This document shows positions 54,311 through 62,214 of a DNA stretch of 64,000 nucleotides, piece by piece. A model generated the notes under the pieces. It saw nothing but the letters and a program-made list of their open reading frames with translations. It ran no database searches and was not told the DNA's origin. The stretch is from Pseudotabrizicola sediminis (GTDB taxonomy: Bacteria; Pseudomonadota; Alphaproteobacteria; Rhodobacterales; Rhodobacteraceae). The translations under genes and the position numbers were made by a program. The first letter of the stretch is position 1. Every line of letters starts with the position of its first letter. Location: the NCBI RefSeq assembly GCF_004745575.1, contig NZ_RPEM01000007.1, positions 1-64,000 of the forward strand, given 5' to 3'.

Positions 54311-55888
54311 TTACGATTTCTGGAACATGGCAAGCATGCGCCGGGTGACAAGGAAGCCGCCGAAGATATTGATTCCGGCCATGAAAACGGACAGCGCCGC
54401 GAGCAGGATCACAAGATATGACCCCGACCCGATCTGCATCAGCGCGCCAAGGATGATGATCGACGAAATGGCGTTGGTGATCGCCATCAAGGGCGTGTGC
54501 AGGGAGTGCGAGACGTTCCAAATCACCTGGAAGCCGACAAAGACCGCCAGCACGAAGACGATGAAGTGCTGCATGAAGCTGGCCGGGGCCACGAGGCCCA
54601 GCGCCAGCAGCAGCACCGCGCCGATGGCCAGCAGGCCGACCTGATTGCGGGTCTGGGTCTTGAACGCCGCGACTTCGAGCGCGCGTTTTTCGACCGGGGT
54701 CAGTTCGACAGCTTTCGGCTTCGGCTTGGCCGCCGCAATCGCCGCAACCTTGGGGGGTGGCGGCGGATAGGTGACCGCGCCCTGATGGGTCACGGTGGCA
54801 CCCCGGATCACGTCATCTTCCATGTTATGCGCGATCACACCGTCTTTCTTTGGTGTCAGATCGGCCAGCATGTGACGGATGTTGTTGGAATAAAGCGTGG
54901 AAGACTGCGCTGCCATCCGGCTGGGGAAATCGGTGTAGCCGACGATGGTGACGCCATTGTCGCTGACGATCTTCTGGTCCGGCACGGTCAGGTCACAGTT
55001 GCCGCCACGTTCGGCGGCCAGATCGATGACCACCGAACCGGGCTTCATCATCGCAACCATATCCGCTGTCCACAGTTTTGGCGCAGGCCGACCCGGGATC
55101 AGGGCGGTGGTGATGACGATGTCCATGTCGGGGGCCAGTTCGCGGAACTTGGCAAGCTGCTTGGCGGCAAAGGCCGGGCTCGACGGGGCGGCATAGCCAC
55201 CCGTCGCCGCGCCATCGGGCAGTTCGGAGGCGTCGAATTCCAGAAACACGAAATTCGCACCCATCGATTCGATCTGTTCGGCCACTTCGGGCCGCACGTC
55301 AAACGCCAGCACGATCGCGCCGAGCGACGTTGCCGTGCCGATGGCCGCGAGGCCTGCCACGCCGGCCCCGACGATCAGCACCTTGGCGGGGGGCACCTTG
55401 CCTGCCGCCGTGACCTGACCGGTGAAGAAGCGGCCAAAGTTGTTGCCCGCCTCGATCACCGCGCGGTAGCCCGCGATATTGGCCATCGACGACAGCGCAT
55501 CCATCTTCTGCGCGCGGCTGATGCGGGGCACCATATCCATGGCGACCGCAGTGGCGCCCTGGCCTGCGACCTGCGCCAGCAGATCCGGGTTCTGCGCCGG
55601 CCAGAAGAAGGAAATCAGGGTCTGTCCGGATTTCAGCAGACGCGCCTCATCCGCCTCGGGTCCGCGCACCTTGACCACGACATCGGCCGCGTCATAGAGC
55701 GCCTGTGCCGTTGGCACGACCTCGACGCCCACCTTTTCATAGGTGGCGTCGGAAAACCCGGCCCTGGCCCCTGCGCCGGACTCGATCACGCAGGCATGGC
55801 CCAGCTTGATCAGCTGCACGGCCGATTCCGGTGTCATGGCGACACGGTTCTCGCCGTCAAATATCTCTTTCGGTGCCCCGATCTTCAC
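54311..55888 (-). CDS. pntA: NAD(P) transhydrogenase subunit alpha
   Basis: The 525-residue subunit has an alanine-dehydrogenase-like NAD(H) domain I ([58 protein letters not shown]) and a C-terminal part with about four helices. GTG at 55888 after GGGGGAGA gives the conserved N-terminus, while upstream codons look untranslated. Domain I and the membrane part are in one chain, as in the two-subunit E. coli enzyme. Confidence 0.96.
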   Translation of the reverse strand: MKIGAPKEIFDGENRVAMTPESAVQLIKLGHACVIESGAGARAGFSDATYEKVGVEVVPTAQALYDAADVVVKVRGPEADEARLLKSGQTLISFFWPAQNPDLLAQVAGQGATAVAMDMVPRISRAQKMDALSSMANIAGYRAVIEAGNNFGRFFTGQVTAAGKVPPAKVLIVGAGVAGLAAIGTATSLGAIVLAFDVRPEVAEQIESMGANFVFLEFDASELPDGAATGGYAAPSSPAFAAKQLAKFRELAPDMDIVITTALIPGRPAPKLWTADMVAMMKPGSVVIDLAAERGGNCDLTVPDQKIVSDNGVTIVGYTDFPSRMAAQSSTLYSNNIRHMLADLTPKKDGVIAHNMEDDVIRGATVTHQGAVTYPPPPPKVAAIAAAKPKPKAVELTPVEKRALEVAAFKTQTRNQVGLLAIGAVLLLALGLVAPASFMQHFIVFVLAVFVGFQVIWNVSHSLHTPLMAITNAISSIIILGALMQIGSGSYLVILLAALSVFMAGINIFGGFLVTRRMLAMFQKS

Positions 55889-56005
55889 AGTATCTCCCCC
55901 GATGTTCAGGTCAGTGTTGCGCCGCGCGCAGGTCCGGTTCTGTATTGCGGTCCAATTAGCACCGCGCAAGATTATTTCATAGACTTCTGGCCCTTTGCGG
56001 CATTT

Positions 56006-56479
56006 CTATCGCAAAGTTCGACCAAACCAGCGTCCGGTGCGCGCGGCCCATTGGGTAAATTGCGGGCCGAATGCAGCCCTTAGCACCATTTCCTCGCGCA
56101 GGATGAAGCGGTGTTGAATGAGGAACATGAAGCCGAACACCAAGGGCACGGCCACCGGCACATCCCACCACAGGATGGCACCTGACAGGATCAGGGCATC
56201 GGCCAGATAGATCGGGTTGCGCGACCAGGCAAACAGCCCGCCGGTTACCAGCGTACGCGGCTGACCGCGCGGGATGACGGTGGTGCGCGCGGCCAGCATC
56301 TGCGCCACCGCCGCCGCCAGCAGCCCCAGCCCGATGATCACCAGACCCGCCCCGACAAACCGCCCCGCCGGGCCGAACAGGCCCCAGGGCATCACCTGAT
56401 CGAACCCCCATGTCACGCCAAGCGCAAGCGCCAGCCAGACCGGCGGCAGGTCTATCCAGTCGGTCAGGGTCTTTGGCAT
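56006..56479 (-). CDS. ICMT/PEMT-like membrane methyltransferase family protein
   Basis: The 157-residue protein has four to five hydrophobic segments and the family motif RGQPRTLVTGGLFAWSRNPIYLADALILSGAIL, followed by HRFILREEMVLRAAFGPQFTQWAARTGRW. These match isoprenylcysteine-methyltransferase-like small membrane proteins, whose bacterial substrates are mostly unknown. It is divergent from kynU. The longer frame to 56689 is rejected because it overlaps kynU's start region. Confidence 0.85.
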   Translation of the reverse strand: MPKTLTDWIDLPPVWLALALGVTWGFDQVMPWGLFGPAGRFVGAGLVIIGLGLLAAAVAQMLAARTTVIPRGQPRTLVTGGLFAWSRNPIYLADALILSGAILWWDVPVAVPLVFGFMFLIQHRFILREEMVLRAAFGPQFTQWAARTGRWFGRTLR

Positions 56480-56657
56480 TGCAGTGCTCCGGTCAGGCTG
56501 TCCCGCGACTATCTGCACTCTTGTCGCAAAGGCAACATGCAAGGCCGGTTGCGCAGCGGTATTCTGGTGCCGGTTTCGCCATTGTCGGCGGGGAAAAAAG
56601 AACGCACATCTGCGCCAGAAGATTGCACCTGCACAAAAGACACCAGAAGGTCCGCCA

Positions 56658-57854
56658 ATGCCCACAGATTTCGCCGCCACCCGCGCCATGTTCCACCTGC
56701 CGCACGGCGTGATCTATCTGGATGGCAATTCGCTGGGGCCGCTGCCGCGTGCCGCCGCCGCCCGCGTTGCCGCCTGCGTCACCGATGAATGGGGCGACAT
56801 GCTGATCCGGGGCTGGAATGCCGCCGGATGGATGGACCAGCCGACCCGGCTGGGCGACCGCATCGCGCGGCTGATCGGGGCGGAGCCGGGGTCTGTGGTG
56901 CTGGGCGATACGCTGTCGATCAAGGTCTATCAGGCGCTGGCCTCTGCCTTGGAAATGACGCCGGAGCGGCGGGTGATTCTGTCGGATACCGGCAATTTCC
57001 CGTCGGACCTGTATATGGCCGAAGGGCTGTGCCGCACGCTTGGGGCTGATTATCGGCTGGTGACGGTTGCGCCCGAAGATGTGGCGGCGGCGATCACCGA
57101 TGAGGTGGCGGTGCTGATGCTGACGCAAGTGGATTACCGCACGGGTGCCAAACATGACATGGCGGCCCTTACCGCGCTGGCGCGCGACAAGGGTGTGGTC
57201 ACGGTCTGGGATCTGGCGCATTCGGCGGGGGCGCTACCGGTGGATCTGGCCGGGTGCGGCGCCGATTTTGCGGTCGGCTGCACCTATAAATACCTGAACT
57301 CCGGCCCCGGCGGCCCGGCCTTCATCTATGTGGCCCCCCGGCATCAGGATGTGGTGCGCCCTGCCCTGTCGGGCTGGCTGGGGCATGAAGCGCCCTTTGC
57401 CTTTGATCTGCACTACCGCCCCGGCACCGGGATTGAGCGGATGCGGGTGGGCACCCCGCCTGTTCTGCAACTTGCCGCGCTGGAGGCCAGTCTGGACATC
57501 TGGGACGATGTCGACATGGCCGATCTGCGGGCGCGGTCGGTTGATCTGTGCGAGGCGTTCATTGCGGGGGTCGAGGCGGCCTGCCCCGATCTGACCCTTG
57601 CCTCGCCGCGGGATGCCACACAACGCGGGTCACAGGTCAGTTTCCGCCACCCGGACGGCTATGCCATCATGCAGGCGCTGATTGCCCAAGGTGTCGTCGG
57701 CGATTTCCGCGCGCCCGATATTCTGCGCTTTGGCTTTACCCCGCTGTATACCTCGGACGCCGATGTGCAGGGCGCAGTGGCTGTTCTGGCGCAGATCATG
57801 GCCAGCCGCAGCTGGGACCGGCCGGAATTCAAGGCCCGCGCCAAGGTGACATGA
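56658..57854 (+). CDS. kynU: Kynureninase
   Basis: The PLP enzyme of 398 residues cleaves kynurenine to anthranilate and alanine. It has IYLDGNSLGPLP, LMLTQVDYRTG, WDLAHSAGALPVD (Asp185 binds the PLP nitrogen), the PLP Lys211 in CTYKYLNSGPGGPAFIYV, and GWLGHEAPFAFD. The ATG at 56658 follows AGAAGG. Other kyn genes are not adjacent. Confidence 0.96.
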   Translation: MPTDFAATRAMFHLPHGVIYLDGNSLGPLPRAAAARVAACVTDEWGDMLIRGWNAAGWMDQPTRLGDRIARLIGAEPGSVVLGDTLSIKVYQALASALEMTPERRVILSDTGNFPSDLYMAEGLCRTLGADYRLVTVAPEDVAAAITDEVAVLMLTQVDYRTGAKHDMAALTALARDKGVVTVWDLAHSAGALPVDLAGCGADFAVGCTYKYLNSGPGGPAFIYVAPRHQDVVRPALSGWLGHEAPFAFDLHYRPGTGIERMRVGTPPVLQLAALEASLDIWDDVDMADLRARSVDLCEAFIAGVEAACPDLTLASPRDATQRGSQVSFRHPDGYAIMQALIAQGVVGDFRAPDILRFGFTPLYTSDADVQGAVAVLAQIMASRSWDRPEFKARAKVT

Positions 57855-58079
57855 TCCGCGGGCGCGGTTAAGCCCCTGTGATCGGACAGTTTCTGAGGCA
57901 GCGGCGTGCTGATGGCCTGCCCTTCGGCACGACTGAAATCACAGTTCCGCGAGCGAATGGGGGAATGCGCGCCTGTCCGCGCAAGGGCTTTGACCTCTGT
58001 TAACACCTCGGTTAAGTTTGGGCTGATACTGTCGCGGGCGACGCTTGCAGCTTTGTTGAATTTCTGACGGGATTTCCAT

Positions 58080-59063
58080 ATGTCTTCTTTCGCACTCCGG
58101 GCCTTGCTTGCCATTACCGTGTCGGCAGGCCTTGCCGCCTGTGTGCCCGCCACCACCTCTGCGCCCGCTGTCGTGGTGCCGGCAGAAGCGATGTATCTGG
58201 CCACCAAGGACAATGGCATCGACATTCCGGCGATTGATCCGGCACGGGTGCCTGCGCAGTTCCAGCGACAGGTTGTCGATTTCCCGTCGGAAGAAGTGCC
58301 GGGCACCGTGATCATCAACCCGGCGACCAAGCATCTGTACTTCATCACCGGCAAGAACAAGGCGATCCGCTATGGCATCGCGGTCGGGGCTGCTGGCTTT
58401 CAGTGGTCGGGTCAGGCGCTGGTGACCAACCGCCGCCAGTGGCCAACCTGGACCCCGCCGAAAGAGATGATCGAGCGCAAGCCAGAGCTGTCGAAATGGG
58501 AAAAGGGTCAGCCCGGCGGGCCGACCAACCCGCTGGGGTCGCGCGCGCTGTACCTGACCACCAATGGCGTCGATTACGGCTACCGCATCCATGGCACGCC
58601 GGAATGGTGGTCGATCGGGCGCAATGCGTCTTCGGGCTGTATCCGCATGATCAATCAGGATGTGATTGATCTGTACAACCGCGTGCCGGACGGGGCCAAG
58701 GTCATCGTGCTGACCGCAAGCGGCCAGATGCCCAAGGGGCTGACCCTGCCGCCGCCCGCGCCGAAGAAGAAAGCGCCCGAACCAGCAGTTGCAACCACGG
58801 CGGACGCCGATGGCAGCGTGACACCTGCGGCGGTGACAGGGCCGATGTCCACGGCACCGACGGCATGGCCCAGCCTGCCGACGCCCGCCGCCATGCCCCC
58901 GGCGCTGGTTACCCCGGCTGTGCCTGCGGCACCTGCCCCGGCAACCCCTGCGGCGGCACCGGCCCCCCTGGCCCCGACCCCGCCAGCAGCCCCCGCCGCC
59001 GTGACACCCGCCGCCCCGGCTTGCGCTGTGGCGCTGGTAAACGGCCTGTGCCCGCAGGGCTGA
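58080..59063 (+). CDS. L,D-transpeptidase lipoprotein with Pro/Ala-rich tail
   Basis: A lipobox (GLAACV, Cys21) follows a signal peptide. The YkuD domain spans about residues 73-225, with the catalytic pair His171 (YRIHGTPEWW) and Cys187 (SSGCIRM). It would make 3-3 cross-links or anchor proteins to peptidoglycan in the periplasm. After residue 235 comes an Ala/Pro-rich tail of about 75 residues ending CAVALVNGLCPQG, with two Cys that may form a disulfide loop. The 225 bp upstream hold no gene; TTGACC near 57990 may be part of its promoter. Confidence 0.93.
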   Translation: MSSFALRALLAITVSAGLAACVPATTSAPAVVVPAEAMYLATKDNGIDIPAIDPARVPAQFQRQVVDFPSEEVPGTVIINPATKHLYFITGKNKAIRYGIAVGAAGFQWSGQALVTNRRQWPTWTPPKEMIERKPELSKWEKGQPGGPTNPLGSRALYLTTNGVDYGYRIHGTPEWWSIGRNASSGCIRMINQDVIDLYNRVPDGAKVIVLTASGQMPKGLTLPPPAPKKKAPEPAVATTADADGSVTPAAVTGPMSTAPTAWPSLPTPAAMPPALVTPAVPAAPAPATPAAAPAPLAPTPPAAPAAVTPAAPACAVALVNGLCPQG

Positions 59064-59081
59064 GACGACCGGAGATAAAGC

Positions 59082-59113
59082 AAAACGCGCGCACCCCCCG
59101 GTGCGCGCGTTTT
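59082..59113. terminator. Terminator between convergent genes
   Basis: AAAACGCGCGCACC (59082-59095) pairs with GGTGCGCGCGTTTT (59100-59113), with extra T residues after it. It ends the L,D-transpeptidase transcript and may also serve the convergent gene. Confidence 0.9.
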
Positions 59114-59136
59114 TTCATGCCTCGCGTGTGGACTGT

Positions 59137-59835
59137 TCAGGCCAACCAGCGATCATAATCACTGACCAGCAAATGGGTCGGGGCCACGTCTTCCTCGATG
59201 TCGGCAAAACGGCCAATCGGTTCGACAAAGACGTTGTCGGTCAGGTCGTCATTCACGGTCGACACCTCGCCGATCAGCACATCGCCGCCCTCGCCCCAGA
59301 AGGCATGCCAGTCGCCGGGCATCAGCGTGACGCTTTCGCCGGGGGCGAGCTTCAGTTTCTCGCCGGGGGCATAGGCCCGCTCCAGCCCGTCGCAGCGCAC
59401 CACGCCGCCACGGTCGCGGGCAAAACGGCCCTGATCATCGCTGCCATGCAGTTCGATCACCAGCGTGGCCCCGCCCCGGTTGATGATATCTTCGGCCTTG
59501 ATGACATGGGTGTGCATGGGTGACAGCTGATCCTGCCGGGAAATCAGCAGTTTTTCGGCATAGCACATGCCGCCGCCACGCTGCAGATCGGCCAGATCAC
59601 CATTGCGCAGGGTGAACAGGAACAGGCCCATCTGGTCAAACCGGCCCTGCCCGTAATCGGTGATGTCCCAGCCCATGCGCGAGGCGATGATCCGGCCAGC
59701 CTGCGCCTTGTGCATTACGAACTGGTCGGGCGTCCAATAGGCAAAGGGCGGCAGGACAAAGCCATACTGGCGGATCATGTCATCGGCCTGCGCCATGATG
59801 TCATTGATGCGCGAGCGGGTCATGGAATGGGTCAC
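59137..59835 (-). CDS. D-lyxose/D-mannose ketol-isomerase family protein
   Basis: The 232-residue cupin-fold isomerase has YGFVLPPFAYW, MHTHVIKAEDIINRGGATLVIEL with the metal-binding HxH and Glu, and LMPGDWHAFWGEG. These match the D-lyxose isomerase family (EcSI-like), which interconverts lyxose/xylulose and mannose/fructose. ATG at 59823 is an alternative start. No sugar operon surrounds it. Confidence 0.85.
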   Translation of the reverse strand: MTHSMTRSRINDIMAQADDMIRQYGFVLPPFAYWTPDQFVMHKAQAGRIIASRMGWDITDYGQGRFDQMGLFLFTLRNGDLADLQRGGGMCYAEKLLISRQDQLSPMHTHVIKAEDIINRGGATLVIELHGSDDQGRFARDRGGVVRCDGLERAYAPGEKLKLAPGESVTLMPGDWHAFWGEGGDVLIGEVSTVNDDLTDNVFVEPIGRFADIEEDVAPTHLLVSDYDRWLA

Positions 59836-59895
59836 GGCAGCCTCCCCTTTGGAACCGGCCCCGACTATATCCGCCTTGTTAGCGCGAACAAGGCC

Positions 59896-60714
59896 TCAGG
59901 CGCTGCGCAAGGCCACCGGGCGACGGCCAGCGGCCCAATCGGCCACGGCGCGGCCAAAGGCGGCGAACAGCGGCCGCGAGACCGGATCGCCCGCAGCGTT
60001 CCATTCCGGGTGCCACTGGACCGAAAGGGTGAACCCCGGCGCGCCCTGCACATAGATCGCCTCGGGCGTGCCATCGGGGGCGGTGCCGTCGATCACGATG
60101 CGGCTGCCGGGGCGGTTGATGCCTTGGCCGTGCAGCGTGTTGGTCATCACCTCTTGCGCGCCCATCAGCTGATGAAACACCCCGCCGGGGTTGAATTTCA
60201 CCGTGTGGCGCAGGGCGAACTTTTCCTCCAGCGTGCCATCGGGGGGCATACGGTGGTTCATCCGGCCCGGCAGATCGCGGATTTCGGGATAGAGCGTGCC
60301 GCCCATGGCCACGTTCACCTCTTGAAACCCGCGGCAGATGCCGAACACCGGCTGGCCACGTTCGACACAGGCCCGCACCAGCGGCAGGGTGATCGCATCG
60401 CGGCAACGGTCAAAGCTGCCATGCGCGGGGGTTTCATCCTCGCCATATTCACTTGGGTGCACATTCGGGCGGCCCCCGGTCAGCAGAAAGCCGTCGCACA
60501 GGTCCAGCAGCTCTTCGACCACCACAAGGCGCGGGTCGGAAGGGATGATGATGGGCAGGCAGCCCGAGACCTCGGCAACCGCTTCGGAATTCATCGTGCC
60601 CCCGGCATGTACCGGATAGCTTTCATTGAGCAGGCTCATGTTGCCGATGATGCCCACGACAGGGCGCCGCGAGGCCGGAGGAGTCATAGACGTGCAGCCA
60701 TGTTCATGTTCCAT
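59896..60714 (-). CDS. Gamma-glutamyl-gamma-aminobutyrate hydrolase-like (peptidase C26)
   Basis: This class I glutamine-amidotransferase-like hydrolase has RRPVVGIIGN, FLLTGGRPNVHPSEYGE, the nucleophile Cys127 in VFGICRGFQEVNVAMGG, and SVQWHPEW with the catalytic His. PuuD-type enzymes release GABA from gamma-glutamyl-GABA in putrescine breakdown. The start is uncertain: ATG at 60714 or 60687 could be used, and the frame further upstream looks non-coding. Confidence 0.88.
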   Translation of the reverse strand: MEHEHGCTSMTPPASRRPVVGIIGNMSLLNESYPVHAGGTMNSEAVAEVSGCLPIIIPSDPRLVVVEELLDLCDGFLLTGGRPNVHPSEYGEDETPAHGSFDRCRDAITLPLVRACVERGQPVFGICRGFQEVNVAMGGTLYPEIRDLPGRMNHRMPPDGTLEEKFALRHTVKFNPGGVFHQLMGAQEVMTNTLHGQGINRPGSRIVIDGTAPDGTPEAIYVQGAPGFTLSVQWHPEWNAAGDPVSRPLFAAFGRAVADWAAGRRPVALRSA

Positions 60715-60867
60715 GCCTTCACAATAGGCGCAAATCCGGGCCGGGCCAAGTCTGCACCCGCGCACAGCGCATCCGCACCCTGCGGCAGGGGCGGTTTCGG
60801 CCGCATCTGGCAGCAAAGCGGGCAGATGGTGGGGGCGCGGGTGGTTTTTCGCAGCAGACCCTGCGCC

Positions 60868-62091
60868 TTAGCCCGCCGCGATGACCTTGGCGGCGGCGTC
60901 CAGCGCGCCCGGGCCGTGCGGGATATCCAGCGCGCACATCCCCGCCTCCATTACCGCAAGGGCCCCCAGCGTCATATGCGCATTCACATGCCCCATATGC
61001 GCCACCCGCAGGAAGCCGTGCCAGGCCGGGTCCGACGGCAGCGCCATGCCAAGGCCGATGCCCAGGGTCACCCCGCCCTGCGCTTCCGTCCAGTCGCGCA
61101 GCCGCGTGGCATCCGGTGCGCCCAGCCGCGCCGCCGTGACCGCGCGCGAGCGGTATTTGGGCTCGGCCACATTCAGCCCGATGCGCGGATGGCCCATACC
61201 CCAGGCATCAAACGCAGCCCAGACCGTGCGGGCCAGCACCTCATGCCGTGCCCAGACGCGGGCCATCCCCTCTTCGTGCAGCATGGCCAGCGCCTCGCGC
61301 AGGCCAAATAGGTGATGCGTGGGGGCCGTGCCCGCCCAGTATTGCCAGAACTCTTCCGGTTCCGACCGTTTGCGCCAGTCCCAATAGGGGGTGCGCAGAT
61401 CGGCATCGACCCCTGCGGCGCGGGCTTTTTCCGAAAACCACAGAAAAGACATGCCGGGCGGGGTCATCAACCCCTTCTGGCTGGCGGCCACCGTCAGATC
61501 GATGCCCCAGGCGTCCATATGGTATTCATCGCAGCCCAAGGACGCGATGCAATCGACGCACAGAAGCGCCGGGTGCCCCGCCGCATCCATCGCCGCGCGC
61601 AGGGCCGGAATATCGGTCAGGATGGAACTGGACGTATCGACATGCGTGGTCATCACCGCCTTGATCCGGCCTGCACGATCTTCGCGCAGCCGCGCCTCGA
61701 CCCGGGCCATGTCGACCGGATCACGGGTGCCGAAATCCATCACCTCGACCTCGACCCCCATCGCCCGCGCACTTTCCGCCCAACCGATGCCAAACCGCCC
61801 GGTGGCCAGCACCAGCGCCAGATCGCCCCGGCTGAACAGGTTGGCATTCGCCGCCTCCCACGCGGCATGGCCATTGCCGATATAGGCCGCCACATGCTGC
61901 GTGGTGCCCGCCACCGCGCGCAGATCGGGCCACATCGCGGCAACCATTTCGGTCAGATCGCCCGCATAGATGTTGGGCGCGGCCCGGTGCATCGCGTTCA
62001 GCACCCGGTCGGGCATCACCGAGGGGCCGGGGATGGCCAGATAACTGCGTCCGCGCGAAAGGTCAGGCCGGGTGGAATTGGGTTGCGTCAT
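60868..62091 (-). CDS. Class V PLP aminotransferase (alanine/serine-glyoxylate type)
   Basis: The 407-residue protein starts near YLAIPGPSVMPDRVLNAMHRAAPNIY, as in alanine-glyoxylate aminotransferases. It has VMTTHVDTSSSILTDIPAL, LCVDCIASLGCDEYHMD and the PLP Lys206 in ASQKGLMTPPG. Substrates could be serine-glyoxylate, alanine-glyoxylate or a purine-pathway (S)-ureidoglycine. An ATG three bases upstream (62094) is equally possible. It is divergent from the ABC exporter gene. Confidence 0.9.
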   Translation of the reverse strand: MTQPNSTRPDLSRGRSYLAIPGPSVMPDRVLNAMHRAAPNIYAGDLTEMVAAMWPDLRAVAGTTQHVAAYIGNGHAAWEAANANLFSRGDLALVLATGRFGIGWAESARAMGVEVEVMDFGTRDPVDMARVEARLREDRAGRIKAVMTTHVDTSSSILTDIPALRAAMDAAGHPALLCVDCIASLGCDEYHMDAWGIDLTVAASQKGLMTPPGMSFLWFSEKARAAGVDADLRTPYWDWRKRSEPEEFWQYWAGTAPTHHLFGLREALAMLHEEGMARVWARHEVLARTVWAAFDAWGMGHPRIGLNVAEPKYRSRAVTAARLGAPDATRLRDWTEAQGGVTLGIGLGMALPSDPAWHGFLRVAHMGHVNAHMTLGALAVMEAGMCALDIPHGPGALDAAAKVIAAG

Positions 62092-62214
62092 CATGCGCCT
62101 CTGGCTGTCAATTCGCCAATGGCTATGGCCAGTCTTCGCCAAGGTCAATCGGGCCTGCGCTGATTTGCGGGCCAGTCCTTGCGGCTGCACCGGCTTTGCC
62201 ATTACATCACGCGC

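Noticed and set aside
54497-56083. Plus-strand frame of 528 codons
   Set aside because: It is antisense to pntA, with His/Arg-rich shadow composition.
58000-58020. TTAACACCTCGGTTAA as a CtrA site upstream of the L,D-transpeptidase
   Set aside because: The half-sites are separated by 8 bases, whereas CtrA requires TTAA-N7-TTAA. GTTAAC-like strings are also common.
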